64,000 nucleotides of DNA from Chrysomallon squamiferum (GCA_012295275.1 CM022667.1:5645068-5709067), one strand, 5' to 3'; counted from the first letter of the stretch, positions 1 to 13,936 are shown. The notes: generated from the sequence alone by a model not told the origin. Translations and numbers: made by a program.

Positions 1-2664
1 ACACTCCCACACTGTGTAAACAAGCACTTTCAAAAAATAGAATACCTGACCTACATAACCTGTTAACTCAAAACACGCTTTTAGCTTTTGTGTCAAACAA
101 AAGAGATAAAATATAATTTCAAATAATTTATGATCTTTATAAAAAAAAATAATGATCATAATAATATATTGATTATACAATACACTGTGATATAATACAT
201 AAAAAAACACTTACAGATATATTTATCTGCATGAAAAAGAAATGTTCAGCAAGTAAATTAAACAGCTAGGTCTCACCCGTTGAAACGTCGATCGCTTTTC
301 GTTTTGATTCTGTGGACTCGATTTACTGGTATCCTTTCATTGACAGTTTTACCTCTTCACATTTACAAACAACTTATACCAGTGGAATTAATTTCGGTAG
401 ATTACTAAACACTTATAAATAAAATTAATACGAATATCCTTGTTGACACACAACTCGTTCGTTCCGATTTCAAACTTAAATTATTGCCATCTGATCTTTA
501 ACAGATGATTAGTTTTAGCTCAGTTTTGTCTAATTTGTAAAGTTAATTAGTCTTTAGAAATGTGCCAAACTGAACGAAGCAACCTGCACATATAAGATTA
601 CATCAACAGTGACACCTGCTGTGCTGCTATTTTATTTAGATCATTACAAACTAGTACATTTATTTTAAAATATTTTTAAATTCACATTCAACTCCTTACT
701 GTATATGATTTAAATATTTCATTAAAAGATCATAACATCTTTAATTTGGAAAGTAATGAAGAAAAAACGTTCTCATCTAAAATTATTTTTTAGAGATATC
801 TCTGATTTTTTTGTTTTTTGTTGGTGACTGAGCAGTATGTACAAGTCTCAGGTAAAGCAGACTGTTAAGTAATCAGTACAGCAACACACACACATTTATT
901 GTGTGTGGATTTAGTGCAATAGGGTCACGTTGTAAACTATAATTATATAAAATTGTGTAAAACGACAAGCTCACTTTCCTCAGCTACAGTTTCCTAATTT
1001 ATAGTCAGTGGGAATTTCAAATTTTCATACTCTTTTATAATCCTATTTTAAATTTACTTTCTTCAGATAATAACTTTTTTTTTGCGAATTATTTTCATCA
1101 GACATAGGTCAGTTTTTCAGTGTAGATACGATTCTCAGTGGTAACATTAATTGATTTCGTTTTATTGTTTCCTTTTATTTAATTACTGATGATAATGACG
1201 GACGCACTGAACGACATTTTGTCGCAAAGATAACAGTTTAGGTCAAAAAGTGAATTTTATAAAAATTAATTCGTTTTCTTTTATTTTTTTTATTCATTTA
1301 TCCACTCTTCTTATCTATTTATCTGTCTGTCTGTCTATCTATCTATTTAGATATAGACTTGGATACACACCTCCGTTCACAGACAGAGAAAGTGTCATAG
1401 GTAATTCAAACGTCGATTACTTCCCTTGGTATATAAAGAGCAGTGTGTTAAGCGTTCCAGGGTCGCGTGTTTCTGCGGTGCAGGGCCTCTTCACACAACA
1501 CATATCTCCACCGAGATTTTAAACAACTTAGCAACTGACTGACACACTTGACTAATATTTGTTATAAATGTATAGTGTCAGTATGTTATACTGATTCTGT
1601 GAACCAGTTTATTTGGAGAGGGGGGACGTAAACGACGGTCAAAAGGGCCGGAGTTGCTAGGCGGAGAGTCTAGGGTGATGCCCCCCACCATGCACGAAAT
1701 TGTTTTCAATCTACAATGCAGGAAACGTTAAAACACATTTCTGCTGTGCATTACGACACAGGCTCGTTAAGACTTAATACAGTTCACATCGTCAGACGAT
1801 TGTTTAGTTTTTTACACACCCTCGTGGACTGAACAGACTTTGGAAGCGTGAGTAAACTCAGGTTGTGTCTGTGGAATTGTCAACATTCTCACGAAATGTT
1901 AAAGAGTTTGAACTGAACTACAGTCATGTAATGAAAGATGATTTCTTTAACAAAAAAAAGGCAAACAGTGTTTCATTAGTAACTTTTTTGATAAAGTCAT
2001 TTTCTACACTGAATTATATTCATGATTTTTAATGTTTGTACATGCATGTATTAATTACTAATACAGTTTCCGTCAAATTACGAAATTCAAAAATACATTT
2101 ATTTCTGATTATGTTTTCCTATTAGTTGTGTCATTTATTGATTTTTTTAATTTAATTTTCCAAAACGTAAAACAAACATCATTCGTGTATCGGTTCTCAT
2201 AAATATTTGAAATTCGTTAACTCGAACCTCCAGATCCCTTCCAGTTAGAAATATCGATATTTATCTATCTATCTATCTAATATATATGTATGCGTGTGTG
2301 TGTGTGTATTTATGTGTGTATTTGTGTGTGTGTTTGTAAGTAAAAACAAAGAAATATGATTACTCTTTACTCAAAATTAAATATTAAATGTTATTGTAAT
2401 TCGGAGTCTAGTCATGACAACAACAAAAAAGAAAGTAAATAAATAAAAAATTATATATATATAGTCAATTTAGTAATCTTTGAAGTTAGAATATTCCTCT
2501 CTAATTCACTTACTGATGAACAAACACACACGTCTCACTATGGATGTTACTTAATCATTATCTGAAAATATCCTCGAATGTGAGATTTAGTTCAGTTTCC
2601 TTGACATCACATTTCTTTAAATAAACAAATATGATATACAATACACAAACAGAAACGTCTGAAT
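1..2664. other. 3' flank with no gene recognised; duplicated flank sequence
   Basis: No convincing exon is seen. The stretch around 840-1010 resembles 49230-49400 and more weakly 32830-32900: each carries a similar block ending in a 'tttcctaattta' segment followed by a GGGAATTTCA-like or related stretch. Each lies downstream of a last exon of the ITAM-type receptors, so this appears to be the 3' flank of a family copy. A relatively GC-rich patch occurs at about 1610-1700 and a TATATAAAG box at about 1430, without a supported gene. Short runs of TATC/TCTG and TG repeats occur near 1320-1350 and 2260-2340. Confidence 0.5.
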
Positions 2665-2774
2665 TCAGCCTCTGACTTGTGTGTTTTCATAGACGGTGAG
2701 TACAGAGTATGGTGAGTCTTTTCTAGCTTCCAGTGATGAGTAATGGTTTGCGCACTCTGTGTTATTGTCAGTAT
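2665..2774 (-). pseudogene. Orphan last exon of an ITAM-type Ig receptor
   Basis: On the minus strand a CAG acceptor just above 2774 opens a 110-base terminal exon, the same length as the last exons of the two full minus-strand receptors. It encodes DTDNNTECANHYSSLEARKD, then SPYSVLTVYENT, and ends QVRG-stop. The YSSL-x7-YSVL pair (ITAM spacing) and the following YENT are intact. No transmembrane or YDDL exon could be found between this exon and the FN3 fragment at 3786-4017, so the exon looks stranded. It could still be used as a spliced end if upstream exons exist that I failed to see, but the neighbourhood is rearranged. Confidence 0.75.
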
Positions 2775-3785
2775 CTGAAACATAAACCAGAATTTAATAG
2801 CTGGACAGCGTTAATACTACTATTAGTAGTAGGAGTACTGATAGTAAAAGTACTACGTATAGTGGCAGTAGCCACATATCTGCATGTCATCGGTAAAATC
2901 AAATTTAAACTTTTCTCTGTAATATTATTTGTTTTTACTCCTGCTTGAGAACACTGAGAGTTTCTACTGACTGTTATTTTATTTAAATAACTATTTCACT
3001 GAAATACTGTCTTTAATCTGTACCATTTAAATATTGGTATGAACTATTTAAGATGTTTTTCAAAATTCCTCTCAGATCAGCTACTGAACGCGGACATGTA
3101 TTTCTTAGATTATTGATTCACTTCTAAGGAGCGTGGTCATACTGATTTGGATTTGTTTTCTACAAAATAAATAACTTAATTTTTAAAGACTTTTTCAAAG
3201 ATGGCGTCGCCCATTTCCTGTGCTGCTCAGTGCATTTTTTTAATCGATTCACAAGAACCGTGAACTGCAATCGCCAAACACTAACCTCCCAAAATCATCA
3301 CAGTTCAACCCACATACTTTAGATAGTTCAATCATTCAACGTCATTCCATGTTGTTTTTTTCTTTCTTTTCTTCTTCTTCTTTGGGTTTCTTTTGGTTTT
3401 GTTATGAGTTATACGATGTGCAAGTTATGCTGTATTTACATCTGTCAGTGATCTTGATATGTTTTAGTCGTGTTTTAGGAGAGAGCCACGATGCTTGCCA
3501 TGGTAATCAACGACGAGTTATAATTGTTTATTATTATTATTATTATTACTATTATTAATGATTTTATTTTGATTTTGCATTATTATTTGGCAGTATAATT
3601 TATATTCAGTTAATATCTTACTTTAAGGTTTAATACAGTAAAAATATATCAGGTGTATGTATGATAACACTTTAATTTTATATTTCTTGCTGCAATATAT
3701 AACTGTTAAATTTGTTAATTCTTTATGTGTAAAATATCTAAAGAAGATTTTAACCCTCTCTCATTATTTCCTGTTCCTTGGTAAA

Positions 3786-4017
3786 CTATTTGAATCGAAA
3801 GTAGTTATAAGCCAAAACTCGAATCAGATATCTGGTGTTTGGTTGTAAACTAGAAATCTCTGTTGTGTGATTTGTGTGAAGACCTTTTTCACCAAACGGT
3901 TCAGTGAGATTTGTCCACTCAGATGTTGTGTCTGCTCGATACTGTACAAGAAATGTTTGTTGTGATCCTCCATTAAATTCTTCTGTCCAAGACACTGACA
4001 CTGAATGTGGACCTGTG
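3786..4017 (-). pseudogene. Truncated fibronectin type III exon fragment
   Basis: Reading the minus strand, this is the receptor family's FN3 exon from about its second beta strand onward. SVSWTEEFNGGSQQTFLVQY, EWTNLTEPFGEKGLHTNH and YLIRVLAYNYFRFK are all recognisable. In intact copies the exon starts with GPPTVPSDVRTW; here that beginning is missing and homology stops near 4017. At the other end a TAG follows FRFK directly, where other copies run on for about ten more residues to a splice donor. The fragment is therefore broken at both ends. It lies head-to-head with cytoplasmic exons on the opposite strand starting at 4052, which marks an inversion junction. Confidence 0.8.
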
Positions 4018-4051
4018 AACTCTTTACACGCTTTCTGTTTGTCTGTTTCAG

Positions 4052-4757
4052 ACAGGTTAAAACTGGAGTACAGGAATCATCTGTCTATGATGATCTTCAA
4101 CAAAATCAAGGTTAGTTTACTGTTACTCTTTTGTGGTTGTTTTCTTTTTTTATATATTGGAGAATAGAATCATCAGTTAAAATATTCAGTAATATTAATT
4201 TAGTTGTTTAAATAAATAATAATAATGACTGTAAACTCTCAGTGTTTTCAAATAAATGTGAAAACAAATATAACTAATATTAAAAAAAAATGTTTAAATT
4301 TGATGACACACTGACAGAATGATGCACAAATATACAGCTAATTATTTATTTTCATGTTTAGTGGTTTGCAATCATTACTACTGTTCCTGTCACCAGTACT
4401 ATAACTATTACTAGTGTTACTATTACTGTTACAAATAGTGCTACTAACACATACTACTAGTAATGCTACTACTGCCATAAAGACTACTCTTACTACTGTT
4501 AGTACTACTGCTACTGTTAGTAAATTTAAACACTTGTGTTTTGGCTGCCATCTTGTACACCACTAATAATAATACTCCAACTACTGATGCTATTATTATT
4601 CCTGTACAACTATTAAATTTTGGATTATTTTTCAGATTCTGAGAGAAACACGGATACTACAAACAATTACTCATCACTGGAAGCTAGAAAAGACTCACAA
4701 TACTCAGTACTCACTGTCTATGAAAACACAAAAGTAAATAATACCAATGCAACATAG
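4052..4757 (+). pseudogene. Two cytoplasmic-tail exons of an ITAM-type receptor, inverted
   Basis: Two exons are seen on the plus strand. Exon 4052-4110 (59 bases, TTTCAG acceptor, GTTAGT donor) encodes QVKTGVQESSVYDDLQQNQ. Exon 4636-4757 (TTTTTCAG acceptor) encodes DSERNTDTTNNYSSLEARKD, then SQYSVLTVYENT, and ends KVNNTNAT-stop. Lengths and phases match the penultimate and last exons of the minus-strand receptors, with a 12-base longer end. The tyrosine motifs are SVYDDL, YSSL-x7-YSVL and YENT. No TM or ectodomain exon lies upstream in the same orientation; the sequence just upstream is an oppositely oriented FN3 fragment. The open frames and splice sites are intact, so use as 3' exons of a chimeric transcript cannot be excluded. 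Confidence 0.75.
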
Positions 4758-4846
4758 ATCATATGTCTCTTTCTTTTATATAAAATATTATAACATTATT
4801 TATTAATTCATTGACTGACAGATGTATGGGATTTACTGATTTGTGA

Positions 4847-4907
<61 letters not shown>

Positions 4908-5086
4908 TAAATAATAACAGTAATATGAGAGAAAGGACAAGAATACACTGTACTTTAGAACTGTTTATATTCTGTTTTTATATTTCAGTACTGTTTTAGA
5001 ATATTTATCATTGAATCTGATCACTGAGCTTGATAAACAGCGTATTTGTGAGAAAGGAAACAGCTCTGTTAGAGATAAACAGACAT

Positions 5087-5305
5087 CTTATTTCAGACAT
5101 CTATTTCTTCTTATAATAATTATCTTATTTCAGACTTCTATTTCTTCTTATAATAATTATATTATTTCAAACTTGTATTTCTTCTTATAATTATATTATT
5201 TCTGACTTCTATTTCTTCTTATAATAAATATCTTATTTCAAACTTCTATTTCTTCTTATAATAGTTATATTATTTCTGACTTCTATTTCTTCTTATAATA
5301 ATTAT
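5087..5305 (+). repeat. Tandem array, six copies of a ~37-bp unit
   Basis: The unit is of the form CTTATTTCAGACTTCTATTT followed by CTTCTTATAATAATTAT. It occurs six times with small variations (one copy about 3 bases shorter) and lies inside the foldback element. Confidence 0.85.
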
Positions 5306-5365
5306 CTTATATCTGAATAAGAAAACTGAAAAAATGACATTTGAAACTGGAAGTAATAAAACAAA

Positions 5366-5368
<3 letters not shown>

Positions 5369-5442
<74 letters not shown>

Positions 5443-5455
5443 CTCTCTCTCTCTC
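5369..5455. repeat. (CT)n microsatellite
   Basis: An almost pure CT run with one GA interruption near 5438. The arginine/glutamate-rich open frame across it on the other strand is an artefact of the repeat. Confidence 0.95.
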
Positions 5456-7446
5456 ATGTATACAGTGTAATATATTATTATATATAAGATTATGAACTTG
5501 CAATAATTCCTAAACTAGTTAAATATTTGTTAAAAATCACAGATATGCTGTTTATCAAGCTCAGTGATCAGATTCAATGATATATATATATATATATATT
5601 ATAAACACGCGCACACACATATGCAAACATCCCTTTACTTTAGAACTTGCTTTAAAACATATTTTAGAAGAAATTGCTTTATTTTCTTTTCATTTTGATA
5701 TGTTTGTACAAGTGATTGATATTGTTAAAGTTTTATGATGTGTTAGATAAGATATTCCAACTACTTAAGCTTGCAAAACAAAGAAAATAACACAATCACA
5801 AGAAAATAATAAAAATAAAATACACTGATACCTAATATACAAATCATATGTTTCATATTCCTACCAAAAAATTAGTTAGCTGTCTTCATTTCAAACTTGA
5901 ACTGTTACTTTTTGTAAATTATCAAATGATTATTATATTTCATTTGCAACTAGTATTCAGTAACTAAATAAACATAATTTTCACGTACTATAAATGATGC
6001 ATGGAATAAATCCAAATCATTGTAACATTTTGTAAATATTTTTGTTTTCTTTGAGCAGTTAGGCGAACTGACGAGAACGTTAAACAACAAGGTCAACACG
6101 ACTAAGCTGATTGGTCTACGTGATCAGACCACCGCTTGCACTTCCTAGTACTTCTGTCGTCATAGCATCAAGATAAACACTGTACCGGTTTGGTGAGAAA
6201 CTGGTTTTAGCTGCTAACCCACGACTGATCGTCTGCAGTTCTTTCTTCAGATTTCTGTAGACATATAATCATAATAGTGTACAGAATAAATCTAATGGAT
6301 ATTTGAAGTTATGTTTTTACATATAATTATCATATAGAAGGAAGATCTAATTGTATGGTTTTTCAAAGCAATAGCATATACACATTTTTATTTTTATTTT
6401 TCTTTATTTATTTACTATATATTACAGTTTATTTTTGTCCTTATACATACTTATCCTATAAAAGAACGACAACTTGTATAAGATCTAATAAGATCTATTA
6501 TATAATCTATAAATAGATTGACATGAAATTAATTTATTATTTTCAACGTCTGAGCCATCTAGTTACTGCATGAAGTAAATATAACGACAGCACTGTAATA
6601 TTTATTTATTATCATAACTTTTTACAATTTATTTTCAGTGACTCATTTTGTTTGGAAAAGTGCCAATGAGTAAATAACGTTAAGTGACAACTCTGTGTTA
6701 CTTATATATTTATTCAGACCATACACTCACACATTTCGACCTCTCTCGCACTCCTCTCTGCATATATATATATATAATTATTAATCCTTACAGTTTGATA
6801 GATATTTACATAAGAATTACACAGAAAAGGTGTGTTTGTGTATGTGTCATTTATTGATTCCATTTGTTAAATTGATTGTCAAAGAATCATATCTGCACTG
6901 AATTTGTTATATTTGTTCTGAACAAAAAAACACAGACCACTTTATTACTTTATTAATCATGACAATATTTATAAATAATACATAACAGACAGGCTTATAA
7001 ATGTATAAAAATATTACTTGTAAAGTAAATTTGAATATTAATAGATCAAACATGAGAAATAAAGTGTGTTACACATATATGCAAATACTTATTTATGCAA
7101 TGTGTGTGTATGAGTGTGTTTGTTTCAAATAAAACATTCATGAGAAATAAAACACGTTACACATAGATGTTAATACTTATATATGTAGTGTGTATATAGA
7201 GCTAAACTGTTTCCTTTTTCTAAATGTGAAATTGTGATATTACACAGCATAGTCATGTAAAAACAGTTTCTGAAGAAAGGTTAGCATTGATTTCAAAACA
7301 TTTCCTGCATTGTTTAATGTGTGAATTAATTTTCTTTCCGACTTCAACAGTTTTAGTACGTGTTTTTTAAATATAATTATACTCTGATAGATAAATAAAA
7401 TGGAAATGAAAATGTAATTATGGGGGAAAAAGAAATATATATATAT

Positions 7447-7447
<1 letters not shown>

Positions 7448-7532
<85 letters not shown>
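7448..7532. repeat. (AG)n microsatellite
   Basis: A pure AG run of about 85 bases preceded by a short TA run. Confidence 0.95.
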
Positions 7533-7533
<1 letters not shown>

Positions 7534-9016
7534 AAATAACTATGTCGGTTTCAGATAGCTGTTAGATGAGTTTCTAAAACTAGTTTAATGCAGTACTGCA
7601 CATTGATAAAGAGTTTATTCTCAGGCTTTATGAAGAACGTAATAAAAGGACAAACAAAACAGTCCTGCTGTACTTGTATCTTCCTGGTTGTGGGTCAGAG
7701 ATTGTATTGTTTGACAACTGAGAAGTAAAACAAATCTGGGTCAAAGCAAATACCTGATCTGTAGTGGGCCAGACTTTGTGAACTTCCTAGTTTAAAACAC
7801 ACTTCTTTGTGTCAGCTACATGTGACTTGAATCATAAATAATCTCATGCAATAGATGTTTGCGACTTTTAAAATGTTAAGTGTTTCTGTAGAATAGCATT
7901 GACTACTTTAGAACACAAAGGAATGTATGAATGCAAGTGAAAGATTGGGCTTAACAGAAATTATCAGTGATATATGGTTTTATCTCTGAATGTAATCACC
8001 TGAAAACAAAATAATAAAATATTTATTTTATTTATTTTACATTATTATTTATTATCTGTGTTTAAATGAAGCAGCAAAAACACATAATAATAGATACACA
8101 TGTATATTTATTTAAAAGTGACAAAAGCTCATACAAAGATAGTAAAGATATGAAAACATAAATAGGTGTTTAACAAATCTAGTTAAAACACTATTAAAAA
8201 AAAATATATATAAAAAGCCCGGTGTTTACTAGACAAGAAATAACTAGCATGATAATAACAAAACAATTAACTAGCATGAAAATAAGAAAACAATTACTGA
8301 TTCAAGCATAAACAGATACATTACAATTTACACATGATTTAATGAATTCTTTAAAAAAAAATTAATACACATTTTATTTCTTTATTCTTCTTGTCCAAAT
8401 TTTTAATTCCAATATTCACAATATAAAATGGAACATACTAAAATGCAAACAAAATACGTGTAATTCTTATCATTAACATTTTAGTTTTATTACATTTATT
8501 TTAAACAGCTTGATTTGAATAATACAGTTTTGTGTTTTGTTATGATCAGTGATACTCTGATTATAAAAACAAATCTAAATTTATCTCAGAAAATAGATAA
8601 GACTAAGAATGTTTAAATGTAAAAACATATAATAGTAATAAAACAAATAAATAAATAAATAAGTATCAATTGTTACAGTAATAAGCAGTTATAAATATAA
8701 GAACTGCAAACACACACTAAGTAAGAGCAAAATAAAAAACTTACATTTACCAAACATGTTACAGAGGCGTGCCATGATTAAATACATCATGAAACAAACC
8801 ATTTAGAATATTTACTCTTTCCATAACCAACTTTTATAACCATCACTGTAAATGTTTATGTCTTTCTATTCATAATAATAGGACGGACATTTATTATGCA
8901 TATATATAAACAAATTATTATCCATTTAAATTAACACCTTTGACCATGGCGTTCAAACAAACATTAACAAGAAAAACTTGTGTCTGATTATCAACACCCA
9001 GAACAATCTCTTACAT

Positions 9017-9040
9017 TACTACTACTACTACTACTACTAC

Positions 9041-9096
<56 letters not shown>

Positions 9097-9148
9097 TAAT
9101 AATGATAATAATAATAATAATAACAATAATAATAATAATAACAATAAT
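9017..9148. repeat. (ACT)n/(AAT)n microsatellite
   Basis: ACT triplets change to a long AAT array with a few ATAATG and AAC interruptions. Confidence 0.95.
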
Positions 9149-10003
9149 CTATTGTGTTTTGAAAATGTTTTGTTTACACTGTAAGTATGAGTACACATGT
9201 TGTTGTAATCTAGAAATTAAAAACTAATGACACTTGATTTCACCGGATAATGTTTGACACTTTTGTACTAATACAGTTTATATATATCATCAGTGTATGA
9301 TAGTGTATGTATGGTATGTAGGAACAATCAAATTATCTGGCAAATGACATAATTAATTCAGTTTAAAAAAAATATATATTTTGTTACCGCATCAAAGATA
9401 TTTCAAGCGAGTTTCAACAAATACCAAGTACATACAATGTAGAAAAGAGTATAAACAGTAAATCTAGATGATTTAATAAAATGTTATATGAAATGAACAA
9501 TGGTTGTTAACGTATTATTTCTCTTAGTGTCTAGTGTTAAGCAAATCCTCTTACATTACATTGTGTAGTGTCATCTTAAATTGTGTTTGTGTTGTTCCAT
9601 TGGATTGTGATACACATGAAAAATCAATGTAGCAGTAGTTTCACATTAATTATGTTGAGTGGTTGTCCACACCACACTCCTATCAGTGTCTGGACAAATC
9701 TGTAACTTATTTTCTTATATTGTATAGTTCCATCTCTAGTTTGTGTTTGTGTATTGAATTGTGTGGTACACAAGAAAAATTACTTTATCATTAGTTTCAA
9801 ATTAATTTTTAGAGAAAAAAAGAAAAGTAAAGTATATGTTTTACACTCACATTGAAACTAAATTCATATCATGTTTTCAGAAATGAAATTAGCATAATTT
9901 TAATTACAAATCTGTTACAAAATAGCCTCAGTCTGCTTAAGTTATTAATTTTTCTTATAATTTTATTTAAAATTTTCATTTGACATCTTTTTGACAAAAA
10001 CTT

Positions 10004-13000
10004 TCATTTGTTAAGAGGTGTTCCAGTTTCATTTCTTAGTTCTTGACAATTTCCACTGACAGGCTTCGAATCCTTCTTACCTGTTTGGAAGAATAAAACA
10101 GACAGTAAACTTCAGCAGTTGAAATAAATCTTCTTAAGACTGCAGTGCTTAGACAAATGAAGATGTGCAAGTGATTGAAAAGTTATCTTTATTATCATTT
10201 TATCTTTTCATCTTTAAGCCAAGGTCATATTACATTAAAATCATCATAAAATCAATTAATAAAATAATTTAAAAAATAATAATAATAATAAAATTAAAAA
10301 ACAATTAAAATTAAAAAATTAAAAAATAATAAAATAGAATAAAACAAATAAAGCACTGTCTTTCCCCAGTCTCACAACTTTAATTTCTACTTCTAACCTC
10401 TTGTCATCAATTTCTCACTGATATGCTGGTCATAATTTTGTGTATTGTCTGCTTCTACCATAGTTAGAACTTTACAATCAAATATTAAAACAGACCTATC
10501 TAGGAAAGACATCCATTATATTTAAATAATTTTCAATTAAAACCTATTCACATGTTTTAGAAATTATTAAAAGTGTATCTTAAAACTGTAAAACCACATT
10601 ATAAAGTCACATTTTATATTTTTCATCAGTATCTGAGACCAACATCTTTGTATTATTTGTTCTCGTCTTTCCTCTTCTTCTTGTTGAACTCTTGTTGAAA
10701 TTCAGTGAAATGTAACAGGTCTTACATCTTTAGCAAAATCTGACTCAAGTAAAAATTACAGACATTCCTTATGTGCTGTTTCATTAAATAATGTATATAC
10801 TATTAAGAGAAAAAAGAAATTAAATATAAAATGTACTGTTTTGATTTATAACTAGTACAAAAAATATTAATGTTTTTGAAACTCACTGAGCTTTGACATC
10901 TTGATAACACCAACAGCACAGAAGACAGCCCCAAAGAGAAAACCAAGAGCACAGAATGCAACTGCTGCAATCCATGGCCCTTCAGTTTTGTCAACTGAAA
11001 GACAACACAAGTGTTGTAATGTTTGCTATATGAATGTTGTTACCATGTAATCAGAATAATACAATAAATTAATGCATTCCTCTTCCAGATATACCCAACT
11101 AGTTCTTAAATATAATTAATAGTGATCAAATGACAAGTAAAATATAAAACTGAAAATGTTTTTTGAGTTAACTGAAAGCAGGAAAATGTTTAATGCTGAA
11201 CAAAATGTCTACTTACCATCTGTCTTAACAGCCAAGAGAATAGCTGTAACAACTGCAGTTACGATAACACAAGCTCCAACCACTATCAAAACTATTCCCA
11301 GTGTCTTCAGAATTTTGTCTAAAATTACACAATAAATTCAATTAAACTGTAAATAATAATAATAATAAGAAGAAGAATAATAATAATTAAAAAAGATGAA
11401 ATTATATAAATAATAATAAACAAATAAATAATCAGATTGAATAATATAAAACAGCAGTAGAAAAGAGTAAATAAAAAATATAAAGAAAAAAATAAGAATA
11501 ACATAAATAAATAAATAAAAACATGTACTACTGAAAATAGTTCATTGTTAATTAGTTTCCAAAAAGTTTACTTTTATAGAAATCATTTCATGAACAGAGA
11601 AGTGGTGCACAATTTTTGTTTATGTAGAAATGTAAGATTTTACATTCGTTGAACCTATACATCTGTAAATAATATCTGTCAAAATTTGTCAAAGATTTGG
11701 AAAGCAATCTTTGAAACTCAAAGTCTCTGCAACCAATGGCCCAAACTTCATAACAAAAAATACTGGTCAGTGTTGAACTGCATCCTTCAAAGGCTTCTCA
11801 TCACTTCCAGTTATCACCTTTAGAATAAAATCTCTACCAAGTTATAATACCAGGAGGATATATGAAAAAAAAGAGAGAAAAGTCTGAGTCTGGAAAGGAT
11901 TTTTCTTTTAGCATTGACATGTTTAATGCACTGATATGTATAAACAGATCAGTATGGATTACTGCTTCAGATATACGTAATTTGACTAGGGGCTACATAT
12001 CAGGACTTCAGTGTGTGTAGCTGCTGACAGATTCATCCAATACAAAATATATCCTATGGCCTCAGACATCCATACCTTGATTCCTGACTTGTAAATCAAT
12101 TATGTCTAGATTTGTTATATTTTCTTATTGACATCCTGGGCTGAAGATCATTTAAAGGTTACATAATACACAAGGTCAAACAAAAGGTAAAATGGTTATG
12201 AATACTCGAATTCTTTACTAGAAGTAATACATTTTTTGTTTCCTATAAATTTACTTTCCAGTAATAGCAGTGGAATGAACAATTGGTTGCTGTGAACATA
12301 CATACATACAAAAGAAAAATGTATCCACACACACACACACGCACATAACACACACACAGTTTGCCACGTCAATCACCTACTAGAACAAAATGGTCCTATG
12401 CTAACTGGAAACTAGATGAAGTAGGTTACTAATATGGCAAAACACAGTGTTACACACTACTTCAATCATGTAGCACAACCCAGCCACGTTTTGTTCAGTG
12501 TCAACATTGAGTAAAATTTAATCTTATTAAGAAATCAGAAAGAAAACAAAATACTCTGATGTGACTGTGTGCCTAGCATGATGAGTTGTGGTATGTATAA
12601 CATGTTTTTCTGTGTCATTTGTATCTACATATGCAACATTGGATGAATCTCAAAGATAAAACAAACAGAAAAACTAAAACTGACCATCAAATGGCTCCTT
12701 CACCACTAGAATGAGGATGACAATTCCAACTACAATCAGAACTGCAAGTACAGCAGACACTGCAATACACCAGTCAAGTGATTCACCAGGACCTGTAATA
12801 AATAAATATACATTAACAGCCACCTTCTTCTTTCACAGAAATGTTTCTTTGTGTCAAATATTATATTAAGGTACTTTAGTTATATATGTGAAAGATCATA
12901 CAAAGTGTGAAATGGTCAACCTGAAATTTCTTTACTCATTTTCAAACAAACAAAAACTATTCTGAATTACATTAATAATAATAACAAAAATAATAATAAA

Positions 13001-13886
13001 AAAAACACAAGGTCTGAAATTGGTAATGATCTTGGAAAATTCTCATAGAACATCCAAGGCTTTCTGTTTTACAAGGTTGTCTTAGGAAGATCTCAAAGAA
13101 CCTAATCTGCTGTGAGACTGGCATTCAGATACATTGTGGAAATAGCTTTACATCCTGTTACTGTCTCTGGTGCAGTCTTACACAAGTTTACAAAGGTTAT
13201 GTTACCCTCTACTTTGATAGTGTACTTTACAACAGCTTGTTCTGATTACCAAATTAATTATTTTCACTTCATTGACTCACTACTTTGACCCAATAAAAAC
13301 TAACTACAAAATTAAGCTCATTTCAAATCCAGACATTATTATTGGCACCAGCACCTCATAAATGCACACAAGAGAGACAGAAGATATAAGGGTGGTTATG
13401 CTAGCAGCTGGCATTTTACAAGGTTGGGCATATATGGCAGTATGTGTGTGTTCATAGAAGCTGTGTTTTAAACTGTTTTATTAGAAACATTTTTATTAAT
13501 CAGTCAGATTGTTTTCCAACAGCAACAGTTTGAATGTTGGTGTTTAAAATTCTAATCATATTTATACAACTTGATGTAAAATTTCACTTGGATAGAAATA
13601 ATTTACACTTCAGTTATTGCATTCAGGAAACTATTGTTTAAACTCTTGAACATATTTATAGAAACTTGATTTAAAACTTGACTGGAATTTGAAACATTAA
13701 GTTTATAGTTAGACTTACCAATGCTTTCATAATCATGGTAATATTAATATGTTAAAATGCATTACTGAAAGCAACATTTATAAAAACGTTGTTTATTCAT
13801 TGTTGATGAGATTTTAGATTTCGTTTCCTGGTTGCATTAACAGAAAAAATAAAAATAATATAAGAACAATAATAATAACACTAAAT

Positions 13887-13936
<50 letters not shown>

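Larger units (their letters stand above)
5007..5581. repeat. Foldback element with perfect 34-bp inverted ends
   Basis: Bases 5007-5040 are the exact reverse complement of 5548-5581. The match continues imperfectly for about a dozen bases inward. The roughly 575-base interior holds a 37-base tandem array and a long CT run. This is the form of a foldback or MITE-like element; no transposase is seen. Confidence 0.7.
5582..10003. other. Intergenic, no gene recognised
   Basis: No family exon or other conserved coding segment was found. A relatively GC-rich patch at about 6055-6260 contains an ACTTCCT motif similar to those near the starts of the receptor genes and could be an old promoter, but no exon could be tied to it. 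Two imperfect copies of a roughly 160-base segment lie at about 9540-9650 and 9700-9815. The 3' untranslated region of the minus-strand gene ending at 10004 must lie at the right edge. Confidence 0.5.

Noticed and set aside
1250-1522. 90-residue open frame with a TATATAAAG box inside it
   Set aside because: The first part is low-complexity F/L/S/Y coding from AT-rich DNA and the rest matches nothing recognised; no splice or family context.
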